64,000 bases of DNA. Origin: Paenibacillus auburnensis. Its GTDB lineage: Bacteria > Bacillota > Bacilli > Paenibacillales > Paenibacillaceae. The stretch covers positions 2,356,001 through 2,420,000 of the forward strand of contig NZ_CAKMMG010000001.1 in NCBI RefSeq assembly GCF_927798115.1, read 5' to 3'. The position numbers and the translations under genes were made by a program. The notes beneath the pieces were generated by a model. The model worked only from the letters and a program-made list of their open reading frames with translations. It made no database searches and was not told the origin of the DNA. Positions 8,116-16,411 of this stretch are shown piece by piece (positions within the stretch are counted from its first letter, which is position 1; each line of letters starts with the position of its first letter).

Positions 8116-9345
8116 ATGAAGATCAATTACGCTGAAATGACAGGTCATCTCGGATCGTCAGCCGTCCGTGATATTCTCAAGGTTACGCAGGGCAAGGACA
8201 TCATCTCCCTGGCAGGCGGATTGCCCGGAGAGGATCTGTTTCCGGTGGAGGCTGTCCGGGATGCCTACAACCGTGCGCTATCCGGAAGCGCCTCTTCTCT
8301 TCAATACGGACTTACCGAAGGATATGCACCGCTGCGCGAGGCTGTAGCCGCCAGATTAACACGCCAGGGTATTCCCGTTCAAGCTGCCGATCTGCTCCTG
8401 ACCACAGGCTCCCAGCAAGCTATCGATCTGTTCTGTAAAGTCCTGCTTGACCCGGGCGACACCGTACTGATTGAAGCGCCTACTTATCTGGCAGCCCTGC
8501 AGGTACTGGGCTCTTACCGTGCTGATCTCCAAACCGTACAAACCGATGAATTCGGAATGCTGCCGGATCATCTGGAGGAACAGCTCCGGCTGCACCGTCC
8601 CAAGCTGCTCTACACCGTGCCCACCTTCAATAATCCCTCAGGGGCAAGCTGGAGCAGGGAACGCCGTGAACGGACGGTTGAACTATGCCGGCGTTACAAC
8701 GTGCTGATTCTAGAAGATAACCCTTATGGCGAAATAACATTCGATGAAACACCGGGAGCTTATCCGCCGACCATGGCTTCCATTGACAGAAGCTCCGGCG
8801 AGGATAGCTGTGTCGTGTACACGGGTACCTTCTCCAAAATCGTTGCTCCCGCTCTGCGCACCGGCTGGATTACCGGACCCTCTGAGCTGATCCAAATGAT
8901 CGCAAAAGCCAAGCAGGCCGCTGACCTGCACTCCAGTGCCATTGACCAGCGCGCCCTGCATGAATTGCTTCAGGGATTTGATATTGATGCGCATATCCGT
9001 GTCATATCACGGGAATATCATTCACGGATGAAGCGGCTCTCCGGCGAGCTGTCCGGACGGGGTTGGGAGGGCGCCAGCTTCAGCGAGCCGCGGGGCGGCA
9101 TGTTTCTGTGGCTGAAGCTGGCTCCGGAGATTAACACTACCGAACTTCTTCCACTGGCCGTAGAGCAGGGCGTGGCCTTTGTACCCGGTGCAGTGTTCTA
9201 TGCAGCCGATCCGCTTACGAACGCGATGCGCCTGAACTTCACGCATACCCCGCCAGCACTGGTACCGCTTGCTGTACAGCGGCTTGAGACAGCACTCGGG
9301 AACTATGCAGAGAAATCTGCAAAGGCTATGGGTACAATCGTCTGA
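8116..9345 (+). CDS. PLP-dependent class I/II aminotransferase (LysN/2-aminoadipate type)
   Basis: 409 residues, fold-type I aminotransferase. PLP lysine K241 lies in YTGTFSKIVAPALRTGWI. The tyrosine/aspartate motifs LLTTGSQQAIDL and TVPTFNNPSG are present, and the N-terminus ISLAGGLPGEDLFP is typical of the 2-aminoadipate/aromatic aminotransferase branch. The substrate cannot be told from sequence. The start at 8116 follows GGGGAG; the frame from 8098 has no ribosome site. Divergent to and probably controlled by the neighbouring MocR protein. The shared hairpin at 9361-9392 may also end this transcript. Confidence 0.9.
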   Translation: MKINYAEMTGHLGSSAVRDILKVTQGKDIISLAGGLPGEDLFPVEAVRDAYNRALSGSASSLQYGLTEGYAPLREAVAARLTRQGIPVQAADLLLTTGSQQAIDLFCKVLLDPGDTVLIEAPTYLAALQVLGSYRADLQTVQTDEFGMLPDHLEEQLRLHRPKLLYTVPTFNNPSGASWSRERRERTVELCRRYNVLILEDNPYGEITFDETPGAYPPTMASIDRSSGEDSCVVYTGTFSKIVAPALRTGWITGPSELIQMIAKAKQAADLHSSAIDQRALHELLQGFDIDAHIRVISREYHSRMKRLSGELSGRGWEGASFSEPRGGMFLWLKLAPEINTTELLPLAVEQGVAFVPGAVFYAADPLTNAMRLNFTHTPPALVPLAVQRLETALGNYAEKSAKAMGTIV

Positions 9346-9360
9346 AATCCGAAAAAGAGC

Positions 9361-9392
9361 AAAAAAAGCGGCCTTCCAAAAGGAAGGCCGCT
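9361..9392 (-). terminator. intrinsic terminator of rnpB (possibly bidirectional)
   Basis: A perfect 11-bp stem AGCGGCCTTCC / GGAAGGCCGCT with an AAAA loop (9367-9392). The seven A on the plus-strand 5' side become a T-run on the minus strand, making it chiefly the rnpB terminator. It also lies 15 bp after the aminotransferase stop. Confidence 0.9.
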
Positions 9393-9443
9393 ATCTTGTC
9401 GTTTATAAGCTTCGTAATAGAGCTATATCACTATGAGTTGTCA

Positions 9444-9866
9444 GTTAGGAAAGTTTGCCGTAAGCCGGGTTCTGTGCTCGTTGTGGTTCAACCGGGAACT
9501 ACCCTCCCACCATAAGCGACAATCATCTATCTAGGCCGTACATTACTGCACAGCTCCAGCGACCAACCTAGACACGCCTCAGGCGAAGGCTGCTCTTCCG
9601 GTAAAGGAAGCGCTGTGTCTCATTAGGTCTTGCTCCAGATGGGGTTTACCAGGAACGAAGTCACCAGCGTTCCTCGGGGTCTCTTACACCTCGGTTCCAT
9701 CCTTGCCTGTGCCGCCCGAAAGCGGCCATCGGCGGTCCATTTCTGTGGCACTATCCTTCGGCTCGCGCCGACTGGACGTTATCCAGCACCCTGCCTTGTG
9801 GAGCCCGGACTTTCCTCCCGCGGCTAAGCCGCCGGCGATTGTCTGTCAAACTTCCCGAACAACATT
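9444..9866 (-). ncRNA. rnpB: RNase P RNA, ancestral A type
   Basis: The catalytic RNA of tRNA 5' processing. Read on the minus strand it holds the universal blocks GGAGGAAAGTCCGGGCTCC, TAGTGCCACAGAAA, GGTAAACCCC, AGATAGATGATTGTC and AGAACCCGGCTTACGG in order. The termini pair as P1 (GGGAAGTTTG with CAAACTTTCC). Blocks such as GACCGCCGATGG, the CTGGTGACTTCG..CCTGGTAAACC core and a GGAGCAAG P15 region with an AGGTTGG 3' side follow the E. coli-like A-type layout, not the B-type of B. subtilis. A consensus promoter lies upstream and a terminator downstream. The ends are estimated to within about 10 bases. Confidence 0.93.
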
Positions 9867-9870
9867 GTAT

Positions 9871-9899
9871 ATTATACAGACTTGCACCAGTCTGCACAA
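9871..9899 (-). promoter_or_regulatory. rnpB promoter
   Basis: Minus strand: TTGTGC (9899-9894), 17-bp spacer, perfect TATAAT (9876-9871), placing the start a few bases before the P1 helix. It sits in the short gap after the nif3 stop. Confidence 0.8.
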
Positions 9900-9917
9900 G
9901 TGTAAAATAAAGGAACT

Positions 9918-11033
9918 TTACAGAAACTTGAAAGGCTCTGTATCGATTTGCGAAGCATAGACCGCTGTATCATACTTATGCTCAGTCAGCTTTCCGCTCA
10001 TCCACTCCGCTACATGCTCTTTCATAATCTTCTCCGCATTATGTCCCGGATCGATTAGGGCAATCCCGGCCAGGAACGCATCCTGCGCCGTATGGTAATC
10101 AACATCACCGGTCACCAGCACATCAGCTCCCTTAAAGATGGCACTGTTATAGTATTTGGCTCCGGATCCGCCCATCACCGCGGCTTTGCGGACCGGACGG
10201 TTTAGGTCTCCAACGACACGTACATGATCCACCTTCAGCCCGCGCTTAACCGTTTCGATGAACTCACCTAATGTCGTCGGCTCTTTAAGCTTGCCTACTC
10301 TGCCCAGTCCAAGGCTCCGGCCTTTCAGATCCATCGAATAGAGATCGTAGGCAACCTCTTCATACGGATGTGCCTTCAGCATGGCCTGAACCACCTTATT
10401 GCGGATGGAGAGCGGAACAATCGTTTCAATGCGGATTTCCTCGGCACGCTCCATTTTGCCCGCTTCCCCAATATAAGGGTCGGAGCCTTCACGCGGAACA
10501 AAAGTACCATAGCCTTCAATATTGAAGCTGCAATGGCTGTAATTCCCGATCCAGCCTGCACCAGCATTCAGGATCGCATCGAGGACCTTCTGATGATGGT
10601 CTTTCGGCACGAATACGACCAGCTTGGACAGCTGTTCCGTATGAATATCCTTGATCGGCGCCCCGTTCTCAATCCCAAGCGCATCCGCCATCCAATCGTT
10701 CATTCCGCCTTCGGCAACATCAAGATTGGTGTGGCTGATATAGACCGCGATGTCGTTTTTGATCAACTTTTCATAGAGCTTACCCATAGGAGTATCGGTC
10801 TGAATTCCCTTGATCGGCCGGAAAATAATCGCATGATGGGCAATAATCAGATTGCAGCCCTTAGCAATGGCTTCGTCCACAATAGCGTCGTTAACGTCGA
10901 GGGCAACCAGCACACCGCTGATTTCCTTCTGCAGACTGCCAAGCTGAAGGCCTACATTATCCCATTCCTCCGCCAGATGCTTCGGGGCAAGCTGCTCCAT
11001 ATAGCCAATTACAGTTTGTCCTTTGGCAAACAT
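9918..11033 (-). CDS. Nif3-like dinuclear metal-binding protein (YqfO)
   Basis: 371 residues, the long YqfO form: two Nif3 halves with a PII/CutA-like insert of about 110 residues in the middle. Metal-binding motifs are visible at NLIIAHHAIIF (double His), SHTNLD and the late DVDYHTAQDA and IDPGHNAEK segments. Nif3 proteins form toroidal hexamers with two metals per subunit. Several names have been given (GTP cyclohydrolase-like), but the biochemical role is unsettled. The start has GGAGG seven bases upstream and overlaps trmK by 25 bp, so the two are translationally coupled as in B. subtilis. Confidence 0.93.
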   Translation of the reverse strand: MFAKGQTVIGYMEQLAPKHLAEEWDNVGLQLGSLQKEISGVLVALDVNDAIVDEAIAKGCNLIIAHHAIIFRPIKGIQTDTPMGKLYEKLIKNDIAVYISHTNLDVAEGGMNDWMADALGIENGAPIKDIHTEQLSKLVVFVPKDHHQKVLDAILNAGAGWIGNYSHCSFNIEGYGTFVPREGSDPYIGEAGKMERAEEIRIETIVPLSIRNKVVQAMLKAHPYEEVAYDLYSMDLKGRSLGLGRVGKLKEPTTLGEFIETVKRGLKVDHVRVVGDLNRPVRKAAVMGGSGAKYYNSAIFKGADVLVTGDVDYHTAQDAFLAGIALIDPGHNAEKIMKEHVAEWMSGKLTEHKYDTAVYASQIDTEPFKFL

Positions 11034-11785
11034 TCCAGCACCTCCGAAATTTTCTTGATCTGCGCCCGGATTTTGCTCCGCTTTTCTTCCGCCGATTCAA
11101 GCTCCGAACGGGACAACGAGCCAAGAATACCTTCCAACTTGGCAATTTCGCCCAGCCATTTAGCGGTAAATACGGCATTGGGCTTCTCCAGCAGCCAAGG
11201 TCCCATTTGCAGCAGCATGTCCGGGCTGCAGATAACTCCTCCTGGCAGCACCCGCTCCAGGTACAGCTGCTCATTCGTCAGTCCGAAGGCCTCCCCTTCA
11301 GGATAGGCGGTCAGCACTTCGTAGATTTTGCCGTCCTCTTCTAGAATATGCTCGGCAGTCACTACCCAGCCGTTATTCAGCAGCCAGCGGCGCAAAATAT
11401 CCTCGCCTACATTCGGCTGCAACGCCAGCGTCTTCACACCTTCCAGCTTGCCGAGGGCCTGGCCGCGGCCCAAAATGGCAGCGATCAGCGATCCGCCCAT
11501 TCCGGCAATCGTGATGCAATCGGCTTCGCCCGGTTCAAGCACTTCAAGCCCGTCACCGCGCCGTACAGCGATTTGTTTGCCGAGTCCGGCTTCTGCAACG
11601 CCTTTTAGCGCCGCTTCATACGGACCCTGATTTACTTCACCTGCAATTGCCGAAACGGCTTTTCCGCTCTCTACAGCAGCTACAGGAAGCAGCGCGTGAT
11701 CGGAGCCGATATCGGCGAGTCTGCTTCCTTCCGGCACCTGATCCAGCAGGAGCTGCAGCCGGTCTGATAATTTTACTTTGTTCAT
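11009..11785 (-). CDS. trmK: tRNA (adenine(22)-N(1))-methyltransferase TrmK
   Basis: SAM-dependent methylation of A22 in tRNA (family knowledge). 258 residues: a Rossmann N-terminus with motif I RLADIGSDHALLP, then AGEVNQGP, an ITIAGMGGSLI catalytic-loop region and the LQPNVGEDILRRWL motif. The C-terminus is a coiled-coil hairpin (SELESAEEKRSKIRAQIKKISEVL) as in other TrmK. The frame is open to 11926; I choose 11785 because its ATG overlaps the preceding stop as ATGA and the protein then begins MNKVKLSDRLQ, the family's usual start. Co-transcribed with nif3. Confidence 0.93.
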   Translation of the reverse strand: MNKVKLSDRLQLLLDQVPEGSRLADIGSDHALLPVAAVESGKAVSAIAGEVNQGPYEAALKGVAEAGLGKQIAVRRGDGLEVLEPGEADCITIAGMGGSLIAAILGRGQALGKLEGVKTLALQPNVGEDILRRWLLNNGWVVTAEHILEEDGKIYEVLTAYPEGEAFGLTNEQLYLERVLPGGVICSPDMLLQMGPWLLEKPNAVFTAKWLGEIAKLEGILGSLSRSELESAEEKRSKIRAQIKKISEVLECLPKDKL

Positions 11786-12621
11786 GAGGCCACCCACGTT
11801 ATCCATTTTTTTCGGAAAATAAACAGCAGAGCCAATCCGGCAGCAACCTTCACTATCAATAACAGTGACACCCAGCCCGGATAGTCCTGTCTTAACCACA
11901 ATGCATCGATCTCCGGCATTAGCCACAGCGACACGCCAACTCCCAGATAGACACCTGACACTCCGCTGACCTTATGATAAAGCAGCCAGCTTAACCAGAC
12001 CATCAGCACACACAGCGGCAGCCAGATCAGCTCGAGCTCCAGCATCGAGGCATCCGGACGCATTTGCCCGGAGAATCCGGCATATAGGAGGGCCCAAAAA
12101 GCGAATCCGCAGTAGTGCAGCAGGCCAATCCGCAGGGTGAAGCCCAAGGCGCACCACAGCAGCCCGCAGCCTGCAATCAGCAGAGGTCTCCAAAAGTCAG
12201 GATCAAGGTCATGAAGTGCGATCAGCCATAGGCCAAAACCCAGTGTCAGCACACTGCCGACTCCAGCCAGCAGGAGACTGATCATATTGTTTCGGTCCCG
12301 GTAAATGGCCGAATAACCGTAACAGACCACTAAAACACAGAGCGATGTTGCAAGTTGCAAAGGCCAGGGAAAAACGCTAAAATAAAGACTAATCAAGAAA
12401 ATCAAGGAAATAATTCCAAAACCAAACAACCAAACTTTGATGCTTCCCTGCTGTAGATTTTGCAGCGATACCGGATTGCTGTCCTTGATCTCCGCCTCAT
12501 CATTGTAGAGGTTGGTCAAGAAGTCACAATATTGTTCGGGCAGCAGCTTGCTTCTTCTCCAGTACTGAATTTCTCTTATAATAATTTCACGTTTTTCCAG
12601 ATTCAACGGCTTATCCCTCAT
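11782..12621 (-). CDS. polytopic membrane protein of unknown function
   Basis: 279 residues. The first ~60 are soluble and helical (REIQYWRRSKLLPEQYCDFLTNLYND), followed by about eight hydrophobic segments to the C-terminus. The N-terminal part recalls DUF2157-type membrane proteins, but this is not certain. It lies between rpoD and trmK, where B. subtilis has cccA, so the insertion is lineage-specific. AAGGGTG precedes the ATG, and the end is coupled to trmK by ATGA. No catalytic motif is visible. Confidence 0.75.
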   Translation of the reverse strand: MRDKPLNLEKREIIIREIQYWRRSKLLPEQYCDFLTNLYNDEAEIKDSNPVSLQNLQQGSIKVWLFGFGIISLIFLISLYFSVFPWPLQLATSLCVLVVCYGYSAIYRDRNNMISLLLAGVGSVLTLGFGLWLIALHDLDPDFWRPLLIAGCGLLWCALGFTLRIGLLHYCGFAFWALLYAGFSGQMRPDASMLELELIWLPLCVLMVWLSWLLYHKVSGVSGVYLGVGVSLWLMPEIDALWLRQDYPGWVSLLLIVKVAAGLALLFIFRKKWITWVAS

Positions 12622-12651
12622 TTCACCCTTGCGCTAGATGCTTCTCAAGCT

Positions 12652-12686
12652 AAAAGAACCTCCTGCCACTATGCAGCAGAAGGTCC
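12652..12686 (-). terminator. intrinsic terminator of the dnaG-rpoD operon
   Basis: Minus strand: a 12-bp stem (12686-12675 with 12667-12656, three G-U pairs), 7-base loop, then TTTT. It lies 12 bp after the rpoD stop, so the membrane protein-trmK-nif3 genes probably use another promoter or readthrough. Confidence 0.7.
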
Positions 12687-12697
12687 GGTTATCGAAT

Positions 12698-13834
12698 CTA
12701 TTCGAGGAAATCCTTAAGACGTTTGCTGCGGCTCGGGTGACGCAGCTTGCGCAGCGCCTTGGCTTCGATCTGACGAATCCGCTCACGCGTAACACCGAAT
12801 ACTTTGCCGACTTCCTCAAGCGTTCTTGTCCGTCCGTCATCCAGACCGAAACGGAGTCTAAGCACGTTCTCTTCACGCTCAGTGAGCGTGTCCAGCACAT
12901 CCTCCAGCTGTTCCTTCAGCAATTCATAAGCAGCGGCGTCCGCAGGCGCCAGCGCTTCCTGATCCTCGATGAAATCGCCGAGATGCGAATCATCCTCTTC
13001 TCCGATAGGGGTTTCCAGCGATACCGGTTCCTGAGCAATCTTCATGATTTCTCTAACCTTCTCAACTGTCAGCTCCATTTCTGCAGCAATTTCCTCCGGC
13101 GAAGGCTCACGTCCCAATTCCTGCAACAGCTGGCGGGAGACACGGATCAACTTGTTGATCGTTTCCACCATGTGCACCGGAATACGGATCGTACGCGCCT
13201 GGTCAGCGATAGCCCGGGTGATCGCCTGGCGAATCCACCATGTAGCATAGGTACTGAATTTAAATCCTTTGTTGTGGTCAAACTTCTCCACCGCTTTGAT
13301 CAGACCCATATTGCCTTCCTGAATCAAATCCAGGAACAGCATACCGCGTCCGACATAACGTTTGGCGATACTTACTACGAGACGCAGGTTGGCTTCGGCC
13401 AGACGGCGTTTGGCTTCCTCGTCACCATTTTTGATCCGCATAGCCAGCTCAACTTCATCATCTGCCGAGAGCAGCGGCACACGTCCGATTTCCTTCAAAT
13501 ACATCCGGACAGGATCGTTAATTTTGATTCCCGGCGGCAAGGACAAATCGTCATCGAAGCTGAAATCATCACTATCGCTGTTCTCATTGTCCTCGCTCTG
13601 CCGAAGCGGATTGGAGCCTTCTTCATCATTCTCATTGACAACCTCAATCCCGAGGTCGCTGAGCTGCTCGTAGAATTCCTCCATCTGCTCGGGGTCTTGA
13701 TCAAACGGCGACAATTTTTCCATAATATCTTTGTAATTCAATGATGATCTTTTCTTGCCGTGTTCAATAAGCTGGTCCTTAACCTGATCCAGAGTAAATT
13801 CTGCTTCCAGTTCAGTATGCTGATCGTTCGCCAT
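12698..13834 (-). CDS. rpoD: primary sigma factor SigA (RpoD)
   Basis: Housekeeping sigma-70 factor. 378 residues, the short Firmicute form. A region 1.1-like acidic N-terminus is followed by region 1.2 [16 protein letters not shown], region 2 ([48 protein letters not shown]), region 3 and region 4 with the C-terminal helix-turn-helix [33 protein letters not shown] strong GGGAGGAGGGAG ribosome site precedes the ATG. It is 40 bp after dnaG and followed by a terminator, the classical macromolecular synthesis operon. Confidence 0.98.
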   Translation of the reverse strand: MANDQHTELEAEFTLDQVKDQLIEHGKKRSSLNYKDIMEKLSPFDQDPEQMEEFYEQLSDLGIEVVNENDEEGSNPLRQSEDNENSDSDDFSFDDDLSLPPGIKINDPVRMYLKEIGRVPLLSADDEVELAMRIKNGDEEAKRRLAEANLRLVVSIAKRYVGRGMLFLDLIQEGNMGLIKAVEKFDHNKGFKFSTYATWWIRQAITRAIADQARTIRIPVHMVETINKLIRVSRQLLQELGREPSPEEIAAEMELTVEKVREIMKIAQEPVSLETPIGEEDDSHLGDFIEDQEALAPADAAAYELLKEQLEDVLDTLTEREENVLRLRFGLDDGRTRTLEEVGKVFGVTRERIRQIEAKALRKLRHPSRSKRLKDFLE

Positions 13835-13874
13835 AATTCGACTCCCTCCTCCCTAGGTACATCCTGTCAAATTC

Positions 13875-15695
13875 TCACTGTCTCTCTAGGGTTATAATCT
13901 CACTTGCTATTTGTGCCGCACGTAAAAAGTCACCGGATTTCTCCGCTTGAATCATCTCTTCACGCTTTTGCTCCATCTTGCGCTGTGTAGGATATTTCTT
14001 CACTTCACGGATGCAGTCATCCAGAACCTGCGTATTCCAGTCTGGAGGTGTGTCCATCATGGATATTGCTGTAGCAGTCTTCTCCAGACGGTCATCCTGA
14101 AGCGATGATAGAAACCGGCTGATGCCGGGTGGTTTGCCTTGCGCGTAATAGGCATATAGATAAGCGGCAATTGCCGCATGATCATCGATGTTGAACTCTT
14201 CTCCGAGGCGTTCGCCTACATAAGCAGCAGCTTCCGGATCCTGTATCATAAAAGACAGCAGGCGCCGTTCTGCAGCATGATAAGCGGGCAGCAAAGTTGG
14301 TGTCTGCACTTGCCCTTTTTTATGCCTACCATTATTCCACCTTTTGTCGTTATTATCCCCTTCGGGCATGTTTTTTTGCATCGACGCGCGGAGTAAGTTG
14401 CAGTCCTGTTTCAAGCTATCATATGACAGCTCGAGCTCGGAGGATATTTCCCGCAAATAAACTTCCCGCTCTGTGGAGGAATGAAGCGTCGCAATAATTT
14501 GGAGCGCCTCCTTGACATAGGCTATTTTGCCGTCTTCCTCTAGGAGTATATGGTTTTTTTTCAGATATATAAGCTTAAATTTTATGGCTGAAACCGCCGA
14601 GTCAATCACCTGCTCCATGAACCTTTCCCCGCCGTGACGAGAGATAAACTCATCCGGGTCCAGCCCGCTTGGAAGCACGGCAACCTTAACCCTCAGCCCG
14701 CTATCCTCCAGCACCGGGATTGCCTTCAGCGCTGCAGCTTGTCCTGCCTTGTCACCGTCATAGGAGAGAATAATCTCATCTCCAAGACTTTTCAACAATG
14801 CCACATGGCTCTCCGTCAGTGACGTTCCCATTGTAGCCACACCGTTATGCACACCTGCTTCCCAGGCCGAAATGACATCGCCATATCCTTCGAAGAGGAC
14901 GATTTGCCGCGTTTTGCGGATGGATGCTTTGGACTGGTGCAAATTGTACAGAATCCGGCTCTTGTTAAATAATCTGCTTTCCGGAGAGTTTAAATATTTT
15001 GGCTGACCGTCTCCGAGAATTCTTCCGGCAAAAGCAACTACCTTGCCCGTCCGGTTCGCAATCGGGAAAATGACCCGCCCGCGAAAACGGTCGATATAGC
15101 CCTTGCCTTCTCCTCTGGCAGACAGCAGCCCGCCTTTCTCCATTTCGGCGAGATCAAAATTCCGCTTCTCCAGGAATTGCAGCAGCGTATCCCAGCGGTC
15201 AGGAGCAAACCCAATCTGGAACTGGTCGATCATTTTGTCGCTGAAGTTCCGGGATCTTAAATAATTCATCGCGGCTGTGCCGTATTCCGTGTTCTTCAGC
15301 AGAAAATGATAAAACTTTGCTGACAATTCATAAGCCTGAATCAGCCGGTCCCGTTCTGGATCGGGTGGAGACAATGGCCCACCTTTGCCCTCGGGAATGG
15401 CAATGTCGCTTTCTTCCGCCATTATTCTGACTGCTTCGGGGAAGGATAATCCTTCGATTTCCATCCTGAATTTAATGGCATTACCGCCCATTCCGCAGCC
15501 AAAGCAATGAAATACACCCCGGTCAGGGGTCACGGTGAAGGAAGGGGATTTCTCCGAGTGGAACGGGCAGAGGCCCCATAAATATTTCCCCTGCTTAGTT
15601 AGATGGACGACCTTGCCGACGGTTTCGACAATATCATGCCGAGCCAGCACGCTCTCGATAACTTCTTCCGGAATATTACCGTGTCCGCTTGCCAC
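13875..15695 (-). CDS. dnaG: DNA primase DnaG
   Basis: Synthesises RNA primers at the fork. 606 residues. An N-terminal zinc ribbon (C43, H46, C64, C67) is followed by the RNA-polymerase basin (FAGRILGDGQPKYLNSPE), the Toprim motifs FEGYGDVISAW and ILSYDGDKAGQ, and a C-terminal helicase-binding region. The start is GTG with AAGGTGG six bases ahead. It lies between yqxD and rpoD in the conserved operon. Confidence 0.97.
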   Translation of the reverse strand: MASGHGNIPEEVIESVLARHDIVETVGKVVHLTKQGKYLWGLCPFHSEKSPSFTVTPDRGVFHCFGCGMGGNAIKFRMEIEGLSFPEAVRIMAEESDIAIPEGKGGPLSPPDPERDRLIQAYELSAKFYHFLLKNTEYGTAAMNYLRSRNFSDKMIDQFQIGFAPDRWDTLLQFLEKRNFDLAEMEKGGLLSARGEGKGYIDRFRGRVIFPIANRTGKVVAFAGRILGDGQPKYLNSPESRLFNKSRILYNLHQSKASIRKTRQIVLFEGYGDVISAWEAGVHNGVATMGTSLTESHVALLKSLGDEIILSYDGDKAGQAAALKAIPVLEDSGLRVKVAVLPSGLDPDEFISRHGGERFMEQVIDSAVSAIKFKLIYLKKNHILLEEDGKIAYVKEALQIIATLHSSTEREVYLREISSELELSYDSLKQDCNLLRASMQKNMPEGDNNDKRWNNGRHKKGQVQTPTLLPAYHAAERRLLSFMIQDPEAAAYVGERLGEEFNIDDHAAIAAYLYAYYAQGKPPGISRFLSSLQDDRLEKTATAISMMDTPPDWNTQVLDDCIREVKKYPTQRKMEQKREEMIQAEKSGDFLRAAQIASEIITLERQ

Positions 15696-15735
15696 TTTTA
15701 GCCACCTTCATCTCTTAACAAATAAATATAATTCG

Positions 15736-16221
15736 CTATTGCTGCACATTCTCCTGCAAAAGTGTTAAAAGTTTTGTCAGTTTATGTTGAAAAAGATTTT
15801 TCTCTTCGGCCGTGATCGCTTTCGGTCCTTTGGAATAGTGCCCGCGCCGGCGTTCTACAGCCCTGGCATGCCTGCCTTCCAGCATAAAATCCATCTTGGT
15901 ATCCTCATATTCCTGTCCGCGGTTCGAAAGCACCCTGCAGCGTTTGCCCAGCGCCAGTGCAGCTAGTCCATAATCCTGCGTGATGACAATATCTCCGGCA
16001 GAAATATGATTGGCGATGTACAGATCAGCACTGTCAGCTCCGCGGTCAACCTGCACCACTGCCACACCCTCTTCCGCCTGAAGCACATGGTCAAAAGACG
16101 AGACCATCAGCACAGGTACGCCGAAGGAACGGGCAACAGCAGCAATTTCTTTTTTGACCGGACAAGCATCCCCGTCGACCACGATTTTTCTTCCGCTGGG
16201 CTTTTCCATGATCATCACCAA
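15736..16221 (-). CDS. UPF0178/YaiI-YqxD family protein
   Basis: 161 residues. The family hallmark VDGDACPVKKEI is near the N-terminus, followed by VDRGADSADLYIANHI and ITQDYGLAALAL with acidic residues laid out like a PIN-type nuclease, and the C-terminal RRRGHYSKGPKAIT signature. The function is unproven. It is the first gene of the operon, as yqxD is in B. subtilis. The start is ambiguous: TTG 16221, ATG 16215 or ATG 16209 lie in one frame. GGTGAT just before 16209 and GGGA before 16215 make either ATG plausible. Confidence 0.9.
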   Translation of the reverse strand: MVMIMEKPSGRKIVVDGDACPVKKEIAAVARSFGVPVLMVSSFDHVLQAEEGVAVVQVDRGADSADLYIANHISAGDIVITQDYGLAALALGKRCRVLSNRGQEYEDTKMDFMLEGRHARAVERRRGHYSKGPKAITAEEKNLFQHKLTKLLTLLQENVQQ

Positions 16222-16269
16222 ATTCCCGTGTAATATATATACGCTTTACCCAAACCGAATTCCTTCTTT

Positions 16270-16299
16270 GATAAAGCATAAATACGGAACGAATGTCAA
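16270..16299 (-). promoter_or_regulatory. promoter of the yqxD-dnaG-rpoD operon within an inverted repeat
   Basis: Minus strand: TTGACA (16299-16294), 18-bp spacer, TTTATC (16275-16270) preceded by TGC as an extended -10. A perfect 9-bp inverted repeat, TACGGAACG (16283-16291) and CGTTCCGTA (16315-16323), has one arm inside the spacer and the other upstream of -35. It could be an operator or a glyS terminator hairpin, though no T-run follows it. Confidence 0.6.
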
Positions 16300-16411
16300 C
16301 TTACGCATTGGCACCGTTCCGTATATTTATACCCCAAACCATCGATCTATACCATAAGTTACACAAAATCACAAATTTGCTGTGGCAGCAAAGCTCTAAT
16401 TCAGCCGGAAA

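Noticed and set aside
9630-9960. Open frames across RNase P RNA
   Set aside because: They lie inside the conserved rnpB sequence on the opposite strand.
12638-13744. Long plus-strand open frame opposite rpoD
   Set aside because: It mirrors rpoD codon structure, has no ribosome site, and its product is low-quality His/Phe/Gln-rich sequence; a shadow of a highly conserved gene.
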